From Phorcus lineatus (lineage: Eukaryota > Mollusca > Gastropoda > Trochida > Trochidae): DNA of 64,000 bases. The notes under the pieces were generated by a model. It did no database searches. It had not been told where the DNA came from and saw only the letters and a program-made list of their open reading frames with translations. The DNA lies in NCBI GenBank assembly GCA_921293015.1, contig OV121090.1, positions 36,491,082 through 36,555,081 of the forward strand, read 5' to 3'. The position numbers and the translations under genes are program-made. Below, piece by piece: positions 1 to 11,412 of this stretch; position 1 is the first letter of the stretch, and every line of letters starts with the position of its first letter.

Positions 1-3000
1 CAATTTCAGAATTCAGGGAGGGCAAAAGTTTTAATTTCTTCAGCTGAGTGGCGGACTTTATATGGGCGGAGAATGGGGAGTGTATACAACAAATAACAAT
101 AACAAAGTATACTGATAGGATTCAGCCCTATATATGAGTTTATGTGCAAACAAGTAGCGCCTTGAGCATGAGTAAGAGTAAAAAAGGCTTACGTGGTTGG
201 TGTACGATTTGACCTATTAGCATTGAATTTAAATACATCGCATCTCTATAAGTTTATGCAGAGGTGCATATGGATATCCATTTTTTCGAGGTTGAGACGT
301 TCAATTTTTTGGCTTTTTTCTTTATGTTGATATCTCTGTCCCCATAAAATTGTTAAAAGTGCATTTCACTAACAAACAGAAATGACTATTCGCGAGAGAT
401 TTTATACTTGATTATTACCGTTAGTTATGACATGTCTAACTCGCATGCAATAACCATAAAATTCGACGCGTAGGTTTTCTGCACTTGAAGTGTGCGAACC
501 TCTCTGAATGGTTGCTGTTGAAAAAAGTATTGAGAATTTTCATACACCTGCATACCGAAAGTTTGTTCACATACGTGCGTATCCTAGTGCAAATATCATG
601 TAATTTGGGATGCCTTTAAGTCATCATAACGTTACGAAAAGGAAACGGATAATGTTGAATTTTCAGTACAGAAGAAGATTGTACATTAACGTAATCGTAT
701 TTTATACCCAACAGTTAAACAGAACAGTTTTGGCTTGTTATCAAAGAGACCAAGGGTCAAAATTCCGAAAACATTCATTTTCATTTTTTTTACCCAAATC
801 CATTTGAATTGATCAACAGATTTAAGCACAGGTCATGTTTGTTCCCATGCACTATAGTTCAATGTGATTGTGTTGATTTTTTTCTCAGAGATTTGAACTG
901 GAATATTTTAATCGAAATTTCAGGAAATCGGAATTTCGAAAATATGACCCCTTCTATCTATTTCATTATTCCAAAAAAGTCATAGAATGGCTATTATACA
1001 CATGGACAATCAGTTTTGCTATAGTTATTTTTTGACGTCAAAACAAAACTCAAATGACATGATATTTGAACTACGATTCAGTTCTATGTGAAAAATATTT
1101 TGGTACGCAGCTGTATTCTGAGACAAACGTGTTTTAGGCCAATACCTCAGCTACATGACATGCAAGTTTGAAGTCTTTATTGCAGTAATGAAAAAAGAAA
1201 CGAATCCTCAAAGGTGCATGGGGTCGGATATTTCTTCAAAGTGCAAAAATCAAGATGCGCCCAAACCACGTGACCTACAACTGCGCCATGATTTACCTCT
1301 TGTCTGTCTATTGCACATCAAGTTACAAGTCTTTCGTGTATTTTGAAGTAAAAAACATGTTAGTTTTCAAAACTTTAGATCGTTCTGTGCCTGGGTTTTC
1401 ATCCGAATGGACAAAAAAGCTTTTTTTGATTTCTCCTCACTAATCTCTAACTGCATGGCAAGTTTAGCTTCATCAGCATCAGCCGTTTTGTATTGTCCGA
1501 TCCGATGCGAGAAAATAAAAAAGTGCACAATAAATAATAATAATAAAAAAAAAATAACAATAATGATTCAGCCTGTGGGCTGGATCCTTAATTAACAAGA
1601 TGTTTACACTGGAAATTGTAACGTACCAATGGAACATTTGCTATCATAACCCATTTCTGTTGCGTCCTCTGCAATATTTCGGCAGGGACCCTTAATGCAC
1701 AAACTTGACTTGGTGGTAAAGACCTGAGTGGCTACTGTCAAGTGACATGAGATTTAAATTATCTAAGATACTGCCAAATACGAAAGAAGGAAAAATGTTT
1801 TTTTTAAAACTAACCTTTCAGACTCAAATGTTTTGCGTAAGATAAATCATTATATTAGAAATATCATATTACATCAAATACGCGATACATCACATCGTTA
1901 ATACAGCTTTAAAACTGTTATGCTTCAACAGGGACCGTTTTTTCAAAGTTAACCTTATAAAAGATGTGTTTTTCAAATAAAATATTCTCCACACTGATAA
2001 AACTTTTCCCCTAAAATGTTTATCAAGTTCAGATAAACAACCAACTGCAATTGAGCCTAGCAATTTCTACTGACGTTAAGTAAATGAGCGTGAATTATGA
2101 ACATTCAAACATTTTTAAATTTACTTTAAACATGAAAGATGTCCTCTAGACATTTGGTATATTAGGAAACTATTTGGACCAACCTGATTATATTTGGATC
2201 CCAACCAAATATTCCTTATAAGATTTGTTCTTCTGAGTCTGAGGCTTTTTGAGTCAATTAGTGGAGGTATAGTCTTGTTTGTCGAGCATAGTACCTTCCA
2301 CAATATTGTTAGAAATACATCCTCACACTTATAGATCCTACTTATGATACATATAATTGATTTTGTTTCTCAGTCTGTTTGCAAAAAACGGATGAATTTA
2401 TAAATGTAGCTGAAGCGGATTAGTTTCATTTATTTTTTCATTTCTATGTCCAATTTGGATTAAATGCATCTTTGGATTCGATACCAATCTTGATTTTTTT
2501 TATTTCAAGTGAATTCCTTTTTTTATATAGGAAGAGTGCTTTTTTCTGACCTCCTGCCTTTAGTAATGGCGTTTTGCTAATCTATTCTGTAAAATATAAC
2601 TGGCGCACTATTCCTTTAAATTGCCTTGGGAGTCTATTTTCCTATTAGTTGTTCAACATATCATTTCTCCTCATAAGGGATCCATAAATATATTCTTATA
2701 TTTTTCTCTACAACTTTAAAAAAAATCTTGTGGACGGAAGACTCGCACAAAGTTGATTCCGTTAAAACTGTTCAAAAGAGTTTGGTCCTTCTACAAAAAT
2801 TAGAGTGTGATTACTATTAGAGATGACGTAGAGGACTAGTGAATGCACTCCTCTTATATACAAATAATCATAGTAAATATGATGTAGAGATAAACGGTGA
2901 TCAATAATCAAATTGTTTTTTTTTACAAATATTATTTATTAAAGAGATGTACAATGCAGTGTTTAAAATCAACCTGTATGAAATGCTAATTTTTTAAATG

Positions 3001-3834
3001 TGTATAGAACTGGAAATGAAAGATATGTTGGATATCACGTTCATGTTTCTAAACCTCGACTGATCTGTTTGACTTTGTCGTTCAACTGTCGTCTTGAATT
3101 TGCGTTGTTAACCATATAATAGATTTTAAAAAGTACCAAGCTTAACACCTGTAGAAGATTTGATTCACTGATATTCATCATGTTGTCTAGAAAACGAACA
3201 ATTAGACATGGAAAATAAAACGTCTAATTATGTGACAAAAGTAAGGAAATAAACAAGTTTCACATTTAGTATTGTAGAGGCCGACTTTTAGACATTGCGT
3301 TATTTTTATATTTGAAAGAAAAGAGAGAAATGGCTACATTATTGCTTTAGTTAGTGTAAACCATTGTCTACACAACATATATACTGAAGAAAATGATTTA
3401 AGGACCACCCTTATTTCAATATTAAGATAGTTCATTTAGTGGTCCTTATACGGTTTATATATAACAGAATGAGGTACGGTGGTCCACTAACTCTTTCTTC
3501 AATACACAACACAGACTTAATTCCATAGAAACTGATCGAAAAGTGCGCTGTCAAATTATTGGAAATATCAATTGCGTTTTCTACTCAAACATCACGTTAA
3601 ATAAATATAGATGAAGACTTTCTTTATGCATTGTGTTTATATAAATTCAATTCCTGTTTGTTTCGTTTAAAAAGCAATGCCGTTTTGTTCGCGGTTTTTC
3701 GAAAATTCAAAAGGATTATTGCTAAAGGAGGGCATTATATCAATACAGAATACCCCCTTCATTAAAAAGCTAATTTCGGTTTTGCAATTGATCTATTGAA
3801 ACATATCTCCCTAGTTGCAATCCCAATTTTCAAG
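1..3834. other. AT-rich stretch, no gene recognised
   Basis: Only short open frames without family resemblance are present on either strand. An A-rich simple run lies near 1525-1563. No tandem array or TIR pair was noticed. Likely intergenic or intronic. Confidence 0.5.
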
Positions 3835-3915
3835 GCGGAATCGAACCAATAACCCTTGACCAGGAGACGAGCATTCTAAGCTCAAATCATTTGGTCTCTA
3901 AACTTTAACAGTCAA
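3835..3915 (-). repeat. tRNA-like relic (possible SINE head)
   Basis: On the minus strand a B-box-like stretch GGTTCGATTCC is preceded, about 45-50 nt upstream, by a weak A-box-like stretch. This is the spacing of a Pol III promoter in tRNA-derived SINEs. No cloverleaf with a matching acceptor stem can be drawn, so it is not called a tRNA gene. It could be chance or an old SINE remnant. Confidence 0.25.
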
Positions 3916-4154
3916 TTGAGTCAAGTATATTTTCCAGTAATGTATTTATGGTTCTAAATTATCATCTCATTCATTTACACTTATATTACCCTTTGAAATG
4001 CAAAAGATATTTAATGTTGAAACTTTTATCTTGTACTTTTTACGAAATAAGATGTTTATCACCTGAATGGTGCACTAATGTCAGGGTTATGAAAATATCA
4101 TTTTTAAATATATACATATTCCAAAAAAAACTACTACATAAAAAACGCTATATA

Positions 4155-4701
4155 CACTAAATGAAAACCAAGTTAAAACCTATATTAATCTAAGGGCCTT
4201 GGAATCCAAGTTGAAACCTACAATATACAAAGATAAGGAAACCAGTTTGAAACCTAAGATAAACTAACAAAACACGGAAACCAAGTTGAAAACTACAATA
4301 AATCATTATATGGAAACCAGTTTGAAACCTACAATAAACTAACAAAACACGGAAACCAAGTTGACACTTACAATAAACCTGAAAATGGAAACCAGTTTGA
4401 AACCTACAAGAAACTAACAAAACACGGAAACCAAGTTGAAACCTACAATAAACCTGAAAATGGAGACTAGGTTGAAACCTACAATAAACTAAAATCATGG
4501 AAACCAAGTGGATCCGACTTGGAGGAGTGTGTAAAGAACGGTGATGGATACCATCCGGATCTGGGGCAAAAGTAGGATTCAGTTTTCATGTAAACCAACA
4601 TGAAACTATAGAAACATGCCTGGACACCAAGTGGAAATACTGGTTTCCCTGTCGTTTCATGATGGTTTCAATGATCCGGAAACCAAGTCATTTCTGTAGT
4701 G
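4155..4701. mobile_element. Candidate non-autonomous CACTA-ended element
   Basis: The left end reads CACTAAATGAAAACCAAG and the reverse complement of the right end reads CACTACAGAAATGACTTGG. Both begin with CACTA, the hallmark of EnSpm/CACTA transposons, and motifs of the type GGAAACCAAG recur at both ends and inside. There is no transposase. The interior is mostly the minisatellite at 4190-4510. No matching 2-3 bp target duplication was seen, so the boundaries are tentative. Confidence 0.35.
4190..4510. repeat. Two-phase minisatellite (36 + 39 bp alternating units)
   Basis: Units starting GGAAACCAAGTTGAAACC (about 36 bp) alternate with units starting GGAAACCAGTTTGAAACC (about 39 bp), giving a higher-order period near 75 bp and about eight units in all. 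The period keeps a minus-strand frame open with a repetitive peptide rich in VYCRFQ. That frame is a by-product of the repeat, not a gene. Confidence 0.85.
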
Positions 4702-5127
4702 ACTGTCATTGGTCAAACCCTCTAACAAAATGTACCTTTCCTAAGATGCCATAAGAATCCGAATACGAGTCGTTCAAAATGTTGCCTTAACTGAATAAAC
4801 ACTTTACCTCGCTTTAAAAACACAGAAAAAAGCCTCCACTTCAGCCAGACTTCAAGTTTTGCTTTCCGTCCTACATCATTATTCATAATATAGCATAAAC
4901 TCTGTCTTGTGATTTTGTCCCTAACAAAAAACTTACATTTTGGATTTACCAACACGCTAATGATTTACTTTGTACGATTACTAGCATCACTTATAATCTG
5001 CGAGTTTAGAGAATTGTGTTCAATTTACTATGTAAATTTACATCAAAATGTATATAATGAATACGCTTCCCTAAACGTCCCTATTTCCTATGGTTATTTT
5101 CAATTAATTGCTTAAATAGATACATGC

Positions 5128-5304
5128 CATTCAAAAAGTAAACACATGTAAAGGTGTTATATTTGGGATCACACTATCTGCAACAGTTCACATTCCCGTA
5201 CTTTTCGGGTCTAATCCGTTGCGGCATTCGAACCCACACCGTCAGGAGTCAGATAATAACGCCAGCATTGACAATACCAGCAGCTAACCAACTAGCCTAT
5301 TTCG
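5128..5304 (-). repeat. tRNA-derived SINE-like element
   Basis: Read on the minus strand from 5304, the sequence has a good Pol III A box within TAGGCTAGTTGGTTAGCTGC and a B box GGGTTCGAATGCC, then a non-tRNA body toward 5128. Spacing and order fit a tRNA-derived SINE head. Arms do not pair well enough for a functional tRNA. The 3' end is not clear, so the lower boundary is approximate. Confidence 0.5.
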
Positions 5305-6978
5305 CCTATTAACTTTTAATCAACCATCGTTCGACCGTACAAAAACTATATTTACATGAGATGTGTATGCGGTACGTGGTAAGTTACAATGTAAATAGCA
5401 GAAAGAGATTGTTGATTAAAGGAGATGTACAGCTGTTTCCGGAGGATATGTGCCATCATTATCCTCATTTAAGGATAAAAAAACATCCGTATAACGAGCT
5501 CGAGTTGAAATACTGAGAACACCAATTCTAAATGTCATACATACTTAATGTCCATGTATTTGATTTGGTAATATTATATAGTGGAGGATTCATTTGCACG
5601 TGAGTTTAGGTAATCCTGAGGAGAAGTAAAAAAAACTATCATTGATAAGAAGCTTTTTAAAAATTAACGTGGAAAGCTACTGATACATATATTTTACTTT
5701 TAATCACATGAAATTTAGAAGACTTACATATGATAAAAATAGAGACTGTATTTGTTGGGTCGGTACACCTCGCAGGTTGTTTACTTCTCAACATCTTATC
5801 AGGAACCAGGTGTCCAAACCAGCTGTGAATTATTCCTTCTCCACTTGTGTTCGCCAAGTCACGTTGCAGTGGTTGTAAACAGGCCACGTTGTCTATCGAC
5901 AGGTCGTTCCGATTGATGTAACTGAGAGATCATCTGCAGCCACAAAAAATAAAATTATGAAACAAAATCCAAAATTGTTCAAAATGTGAATTGACATAAT
6001 TTATTATGTTATAAACAAAAGATATTCTTATCTACTTTGTTACTTATTTTAGATATTAATCCAATTTTCTATGTCAATAGCGGTATTAAGAAGGGGTTTT
6101 AAAACTTCCGTTGGAGCCAAGAGATATCCTGATAAGAGCCATTCTCGGCTGAATAATGGTTCCGTTTCGTTTTACTTCATTACCTCAGGGACTTGTCAAT
6201 AGAAAAAGATCGTACTCAAATTAACGTCCCTTCAGTTGAGTTAGTCAGTCAAGCAGCTTCGTCAGTTAGACTTTAGAACGTCTTGAAAGCTATTGTTTTG
6301 GATGTAGGAGATTGGCTTGCAAGTCTATTTTTCAGCCATTCAAGTTTCAATATAAGTTTGAAGTCAAATTCCTGAGCATGCGATGATCATGAAAAGGGCT
6401 ATTTCAAAATCAGCAGTACCAAACCACCCTTTTTAAAAATCTTTCCAAAGGTAAATTGTGACTTTATATGTGCTGAAAAAGGAGTGTTTTAATGTCTTTA
6501 GTAGGCCTGCTTAACTATCCTATTTTATACAAAACCGTTCCATTTGGCACTGTCTCATGACAAGACTCGGGGCAGTCAATAAGAATACATGTGGTCCAAA
6601 TAAGATATTCCCAAAGGTGTCATGTGAAAAATATCGAAACATTAGGTCCTTTATGAATGAGTGAGTACTAGTAAGCATGTGACGTCACAATCCATAGTAA
6701 TGGCCACAATCTTCTGGATTTAAGCGTCACCATTATACCAATTGTTCGTTTAGAGCATTAAATGATTTTATGGATTATATAGTCGTTAAGCTTATCCGAC
6801 CAAGATGGGCCTTAGAGGCCCAAAGGATTCTTTATAATCCCACACCAACTAAACCATTCAATTATCAGGCTTTATCCTTCAGATAATCCTCTAATTCGGT
6901 ATATGACATGTATACCTTAATCAATTATGAAATACTTTGTTCATAACATTTTGGGAGAAATTTAAATTTTACATACAA
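5305..6978. other. No gene recognised
   Basis: AT-rich sequence with only short frames. A small palindrome, GGGCCT-TAG-AGGCCC, lies near 6807-6821 and resembles motifs at about 6990 and 8520. Confidence 0.4.
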
Positions 6979-7011
6979 TAAGTACCAAGCCGGGCCTCTG
7001 AGGGCCGGTCA
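6979..7011 (+). repeat. Left arm of an inverted repeat pair
   Basis: AGTACCAAGCCGGGCCTC and the following bases match, in inverted orientation, a stretch at 8513-8549 whose reverse complement carries AGTACCAAGTCGGGCCTG. The arms are about 30 nt and lie 1.5 kb apart. They may be ends of an old DNA element or two opposite copies of a short repeat. The sequence between them (7012-8512) has no recognised protein. Confidence 0.4.
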
Positions 7012-8512
7012 CCCTCTCTTTCTCAGATGCTTCATAACTAGCTGTACCTACAATAGCCCTGTTTTGAGACAACTTCCAGTCATTCAGGATGAAGTGCAAT
7101 ACCAGAAGTAGAGACAAATGGGGGTTATTTGTTCCAAATATCAATTAGAATGAAGTCATTGAGGCATTGCCCTAAGATGACGGATCTGATACTGAATTTG
7201 AGAAGTATGATAGAGGCACTGAATGAGTAAGCGGGAGTGACTCATCAGCTAAGGATATTTCAGATACACTGTATACGATTCTTCTGTGGAAAGGAGGGAG
7301 CACAGTGAAATGTTCTTCGACCTGCCAAATCACGCTTTGAAGAATGTAATATTGTACGTGGACCACTTCAAAAAGTTGTGAACGATGTTGCAAAAGAGGT
7401 TGATGGTTGATTTGTGATGACTGTAAAAACTCCTTAAGTACAAGTGTGTTTACATCGGCTTCCATTTATCAAGTTATGTTCATCATGCTACATGCCAATA
7501 TTTTGTATGATCTCCAGTGCATCTAATGCTGATATATTGAAAGCTAAAACAATAGCATGGTTCAGATTGATGTATTTGTCAAGATTGTACAAGTCAATCT
7601 AGTAAGGCAACTCTGAATATTTTTAAATAGAATTACACTAAAGGAAAATTGTACTTTCTTTTCATTTGTACAAATCAAAATTATTTTAGAGAAAATATTT
7701 GTCATATTCTTAATTTGGCACCACTGTAGTGTACATCATATACTCGAGCAGATGGGTCAGCAAAGCCTTCTCGAACAATAAGTCTAATCTCTTCGGGATA
7801 TAACAGTGTGCTTCCAGGTTAAAGTTTTTTCATGGTTGACATTCATCCATAATTCATAATTTTGGTAAATAAAGTTATCTCTACCCCATGGTACTGTGTC
7901 TTATCAAATAAAATATAGTTTTGTCCTGGAGCATTACATTTCATTTCAAGGAAGTTGGGATTTATCATCATTATAATTCAAAACAAACATGTAATGTTTT
8001 ACATAACACATCGGAATGGAGCATACTTCAATATTCTCCTCTAAGGTTTCAATACAAGTTTATTGGTATTTGGAAATTTATGTAAATCAGTTTCGTATCT
8101 GTGATCATGTTCATTGTGCCTATTTGCAAAAGAGACTCGGCAAGAGGAAAATAAATCATAAGAAAGCATCTTATTCACGACATTATCTCAAATATATTTT
8201 TTTTATGAATACTAATCAATGTAATTAAGAAAGAATAAAAAAAAGTTTAGGGCAATGTTTAAATTTTTCATCATCTGGAACTAAAAGAAGCACGACATTG
8301 AACGATTTCTTTGAAACATCGTTATAGCAAAATTTGCATATACAAATATAATTGTTAACATCTTAGTTAAGATAGATAAAAGGAAATCAAATTGTTTAAA
8401 TAATTCTTACCCATTGACTCTTATTTGATGCTTGAAAGCCTCCATTGTATCAGCAAAGAAGTAAAAGAAGTCAACAAATGACTTCAACGTTTCTAGTTGT
8501 GACCTGATATCT
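7012..8512. other. Interior of the inverted repeat pair, no recognised protein
   Basis: The longest frame is 97 codons on the minus strand (7172-7465), with no family resemblance. Near 7180 the plus strand could encode a short acidic, Asp/Ser-rich peptide, but it stops quickly. If the flanking arms are transposon ends, this would be a decayed interior. Confidence 0.3.
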
Positions 8513-8549
8513 AGACCAGGCCTCTCAGGCCCGACTTGGTACTTACTCT
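8513..8549 (-). repeat. Right arm of the inverted repeat pair
   Basis: Inverted match to 6979-7011, with a GGCCT-CTC-AGGCC palindrome at its core. It lies just upstream of the Tc1-like relic that begins near 8600, but that relic looks like a separate insertion. Confidence 0.4.
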
Positions 8550-8604
8550 CGACAATAAACCTTGGTAGGATAAGTGTTAATGGCAGCAGCAACATTGGAG
8601 CTGA

Positions 8605-9054
8605 GTGCGTTTCGCAGATGAAAGCAGGTTCAGCTCAACAAGCCCGATTGGCTGGATATGTGTCTACAGGCTGCGGGATAAGAGAACGTCACGTTGTCGC
8701 GTTGCACAGAGGTTGAGCCTTATGGAGGCAGAAGTGTTATGGGTTGAGGAGGGATTTGTAGGGACAGGAAGGCGGATCTGGTTACCATCGATGAGGTTCT
8801 GCAAACCGTCGTTGTTCCTTTCCTCCGCCTGAACACAAGAACGGTGTTCCAACATGACTACGCCACGCCACTGTTTTAAAAATGAACTTTCTTAACACGA
8901 CACGGACAATGTGCATGTTTTGCACTGGCCAGCGAGATCACCGGATATGTCCCTGATAGATCATCTGTGGGACCACCTCGGACAGCCTCCATTGACAGTA
9001 CAGGACTTGAACCGTGCCTTACAGGAAGTATGGCGCCACATCCCATTCATGTGA
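8605..9054 (+). pseudogene. Tc1-like transposase relic
   Basis: This is the C-terminal catalytic half of a Tc1/mariner-superfamily transposase, which cuts and pastes DNA in the nucleus. The first block reads RFADESRF, with the first catalytic Asp at 8617-8619. After frameshifts a QHDYATP block gives the second Asp at 8856-8858. A final frame (8911-9054) contains HWPARSPDMSLIDHLWD and ends at a TGA. The third acidic position is Asp (IDHLW) where Tc1 proteins have Glu. Spacing from the second to the third acid is about 34 residues, as in DD34E enzymes. The N-terminal DNA-binding half is absent and no TIRs were found, so it is dead. Confidence 0.85.
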
Positions 9055-9059
9055 TTAGG

Positions 9060-11190
9060 CCGTGTTGCGTCACTTAAATTTATTAATATCTTTAGTTCAT
9101 GTCATCATTGGAATAGAGAACTCATTTCATAAGACGAATTGCCATTTACTTCATTATCTTCAGCCATATAGGGAAGGAGGAGATAAATTTTGGTTGTTCA
9201 TTTGCATGTTTACCTTTCATAAGAAACTACTAGTTCTTTCGTGATCAAACCTGTTATTCAGTACGATATTCAGTGACAGATCTAGATGTCCTCTTACCAC
9301 ATGTCCTCTTGACGTACGTAGCACTCGTATCATTTCCCTTTTCGTTTCTATTCTCTATGTCTTACATATAAACACTACCATATATGAAGAATGTAGTGAG
9401 AAACGTCGGCAATCTTTATGATATTTCTAATATTATATATCTCTGTTACGTTAAGTGGTCTATTCAGCTTTTGACCTTAGTCCTACATGGAGATACGTAG
9501 TAATGGGGTTCCTAATACTACTGTGAAAGACTAATAGTTGTGAACTTTGTTGATTGAAATGATATGAAAGTAGCCTTGCGTGCTCACATACATCATTTAC
9601 ACATGATATTAATCAGGTTTTACTGCATGTATTGTAAAACGAAAATAAATGTATTTAACTTAATAATTTTGCTATCATCTTAATAATGATTAAAATATAG
9701 TTACTCCTTTTATGATAATTACTCCTTCAAATGTACATGTACCTTCGATCATAGTATTATAACGAATGTAAATGTATTCAACATTGATCATCCTATCCTT
9801 TATATAACGAAACCAAGCTTTTTGCTGCCATGTGAAGGTGTATTGTTAACAACCAATGTCATCGCTTATTCTTAAATTTCAATAAGAGTGCCATTTCTAA
9901 TTGTCTTATTCTATTACAATTCGCCATAAATCGTTCACAGTTAAAGTAGCCAAGATTGATGTTTTTCATTCAATTTGAACACCCACAAACGAATTTTGTA
10001 TTTTTAATATAGTTATTGCAGCTGAATAAAACCTAGCCATGTTAAACATGAAATAATATTTTGTGTCACACGCTCTTCTTTATGAAATAACATAGTTTAC
10101 TATGTTGGTAAATAGTGTTTTATTCCGCTGACAGAAATTCAAACATTTATAACTTATGGACAATATGTTTCTAAACTTACTCTGAACTTGGCTTCAGTAA
10201 GGTAATATAACAAGCTTCTACCTGCTTGGGCAAAACGTTCCGTATCACTTGATGATATCACCTCATAATTTTTTTCTGTGGTCACTTCAGATTACCAGTC
10301 ATGAAGAATGTGAAGTCGCCTACAGTTCAACTCGCAAAATACATCTCCGTTTATTAAAGAAGAATTCCTTAGTTTTCTTTGTGTAAAAGCTATTGTCTAA
10401 TTATGGAGGAGAAGCATACAGTTGCAAGTACTTTGAATCTATTTAATAATCTCAGAAAAAATGCATCAGTATAATAGTTTTTCCCTATTAAATCATCATT
10501 CAATTTAGTGAACAAATTGATTGTTCATATTTGATATCGCATGCAATTAAATTATGCTGCACATTTTAATTAAACGAGAATGTACACGTAATTTAAAAAA
10601 AATGGAATGTCTTGTTAATGAGATTTGCTAATCGACTTTAAGAGATAAAATGTGTATTTCAATGAGCAAGCCCGTAAGCGTCATGTATAAATGTAGTTGG
10701 TCATGATTGTAACTAAAAACACTTTTGGTAAATAATACTATTGTCAAAGTTTTCTTCAATAGAATTAGGATGTTATATTTTGGAAACTAAAGATTGGGCA
10801 CTACTTTCTGAACACGGTCAATATATTTGCCTGCGTTCTTTAGCCATGGTCCTATTTCCTGAAATCGAAAGATTAAAAAAACTCATCATAGCGTTTCATT
10901 TGATATTCCTGATTAATTTTCAGAGATCGAGCTTACACTTCCAACAGAATCCCACAAGGTGCTATATGAGATTGATCAAATTAGACGTGTGAAAAATCGA
11001 ATATTTGTGCTTGGACTTTCTTTAAAAAAATCGACAATCAGGTTACAAAAACAGCATCGTTAAAGAATACTCAGCGGACTTAAGTTCATATTGAGCGAAC
11101 TTGTTTTGCTTGCATTTTGGTTATGCATTGCGGTGGAACCTGCAAGCATCGGTTGGAACTAGCGAACCATGGGTGGTACTGCGATGAAAT
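9060..11190. other. No gene recognised
   Basis: AT-rich DNA with short frames only. No repeat array or convincing TIR pair was noticed. Confidence 0.45.
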
Positions 11191-11280
11191 TCAATAGAGC
11201 ACTGCAAACCTGACTGCATGTAGAAGAGTTCTCTGCTGGAGACAAAGTTGCCGAGCCCTTGGCGGGATTCGAACCACGGA

Positions 11281-11286
<6 letters not shown>
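11191..11286 (-). repeat. B-box-bearing repeat relic at the LINE target, downstream flank
   Basis: The minus strand holds GTGGTTCGAATCCCGCC, a Pol III B-box-like sequence, inside or beside the LINE target duplication. The sequence on the other side of the LINE (17750 onward) is the interrupted remainder. No clear A box or cloverleaf was seen, so a SINE relic is likelier than a tRNA gene. Confidence 0.35.
11272..11286. repeat. Target-site duplication of the LINE, left copy
   Basis: AACCACGGAGCTCTT occurs here next to the poly(A) tail and again at 17735-17749 at the 5' end of the element. The exact end inside the T-run is ambiguous by a base or two. Confidence 0.9.
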
Positions 11287-11314
<28 letters not shown>

Positions 11315-11319
<5 letters not shown>

Positions 11320-11320
11320 T
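11315..11320 (-). promoter_or_regulatory. LINE polyadenylation signal
   Basis: AATAAA on the minus strand directly abuts the A-tail, 93 nt after the ORF2 stop. This is a minimal spacing between signal and tail. Confidence 0.7.
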
Positions 11321-11412
11321 GGTTCCCAAGGGTTACAAAGTCTGTGTACAATGAGTGGGGGTAAATGCCGTACATTGGGCAAGGTAGATTAAATACTAAA
11401 TCAACTTATTAA

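Noticed and set aside
4190-4507. 105-codon minus-strand repetitive protein
   Set aside because: It is produced by the minisatellite period; no start context or domain supports it.
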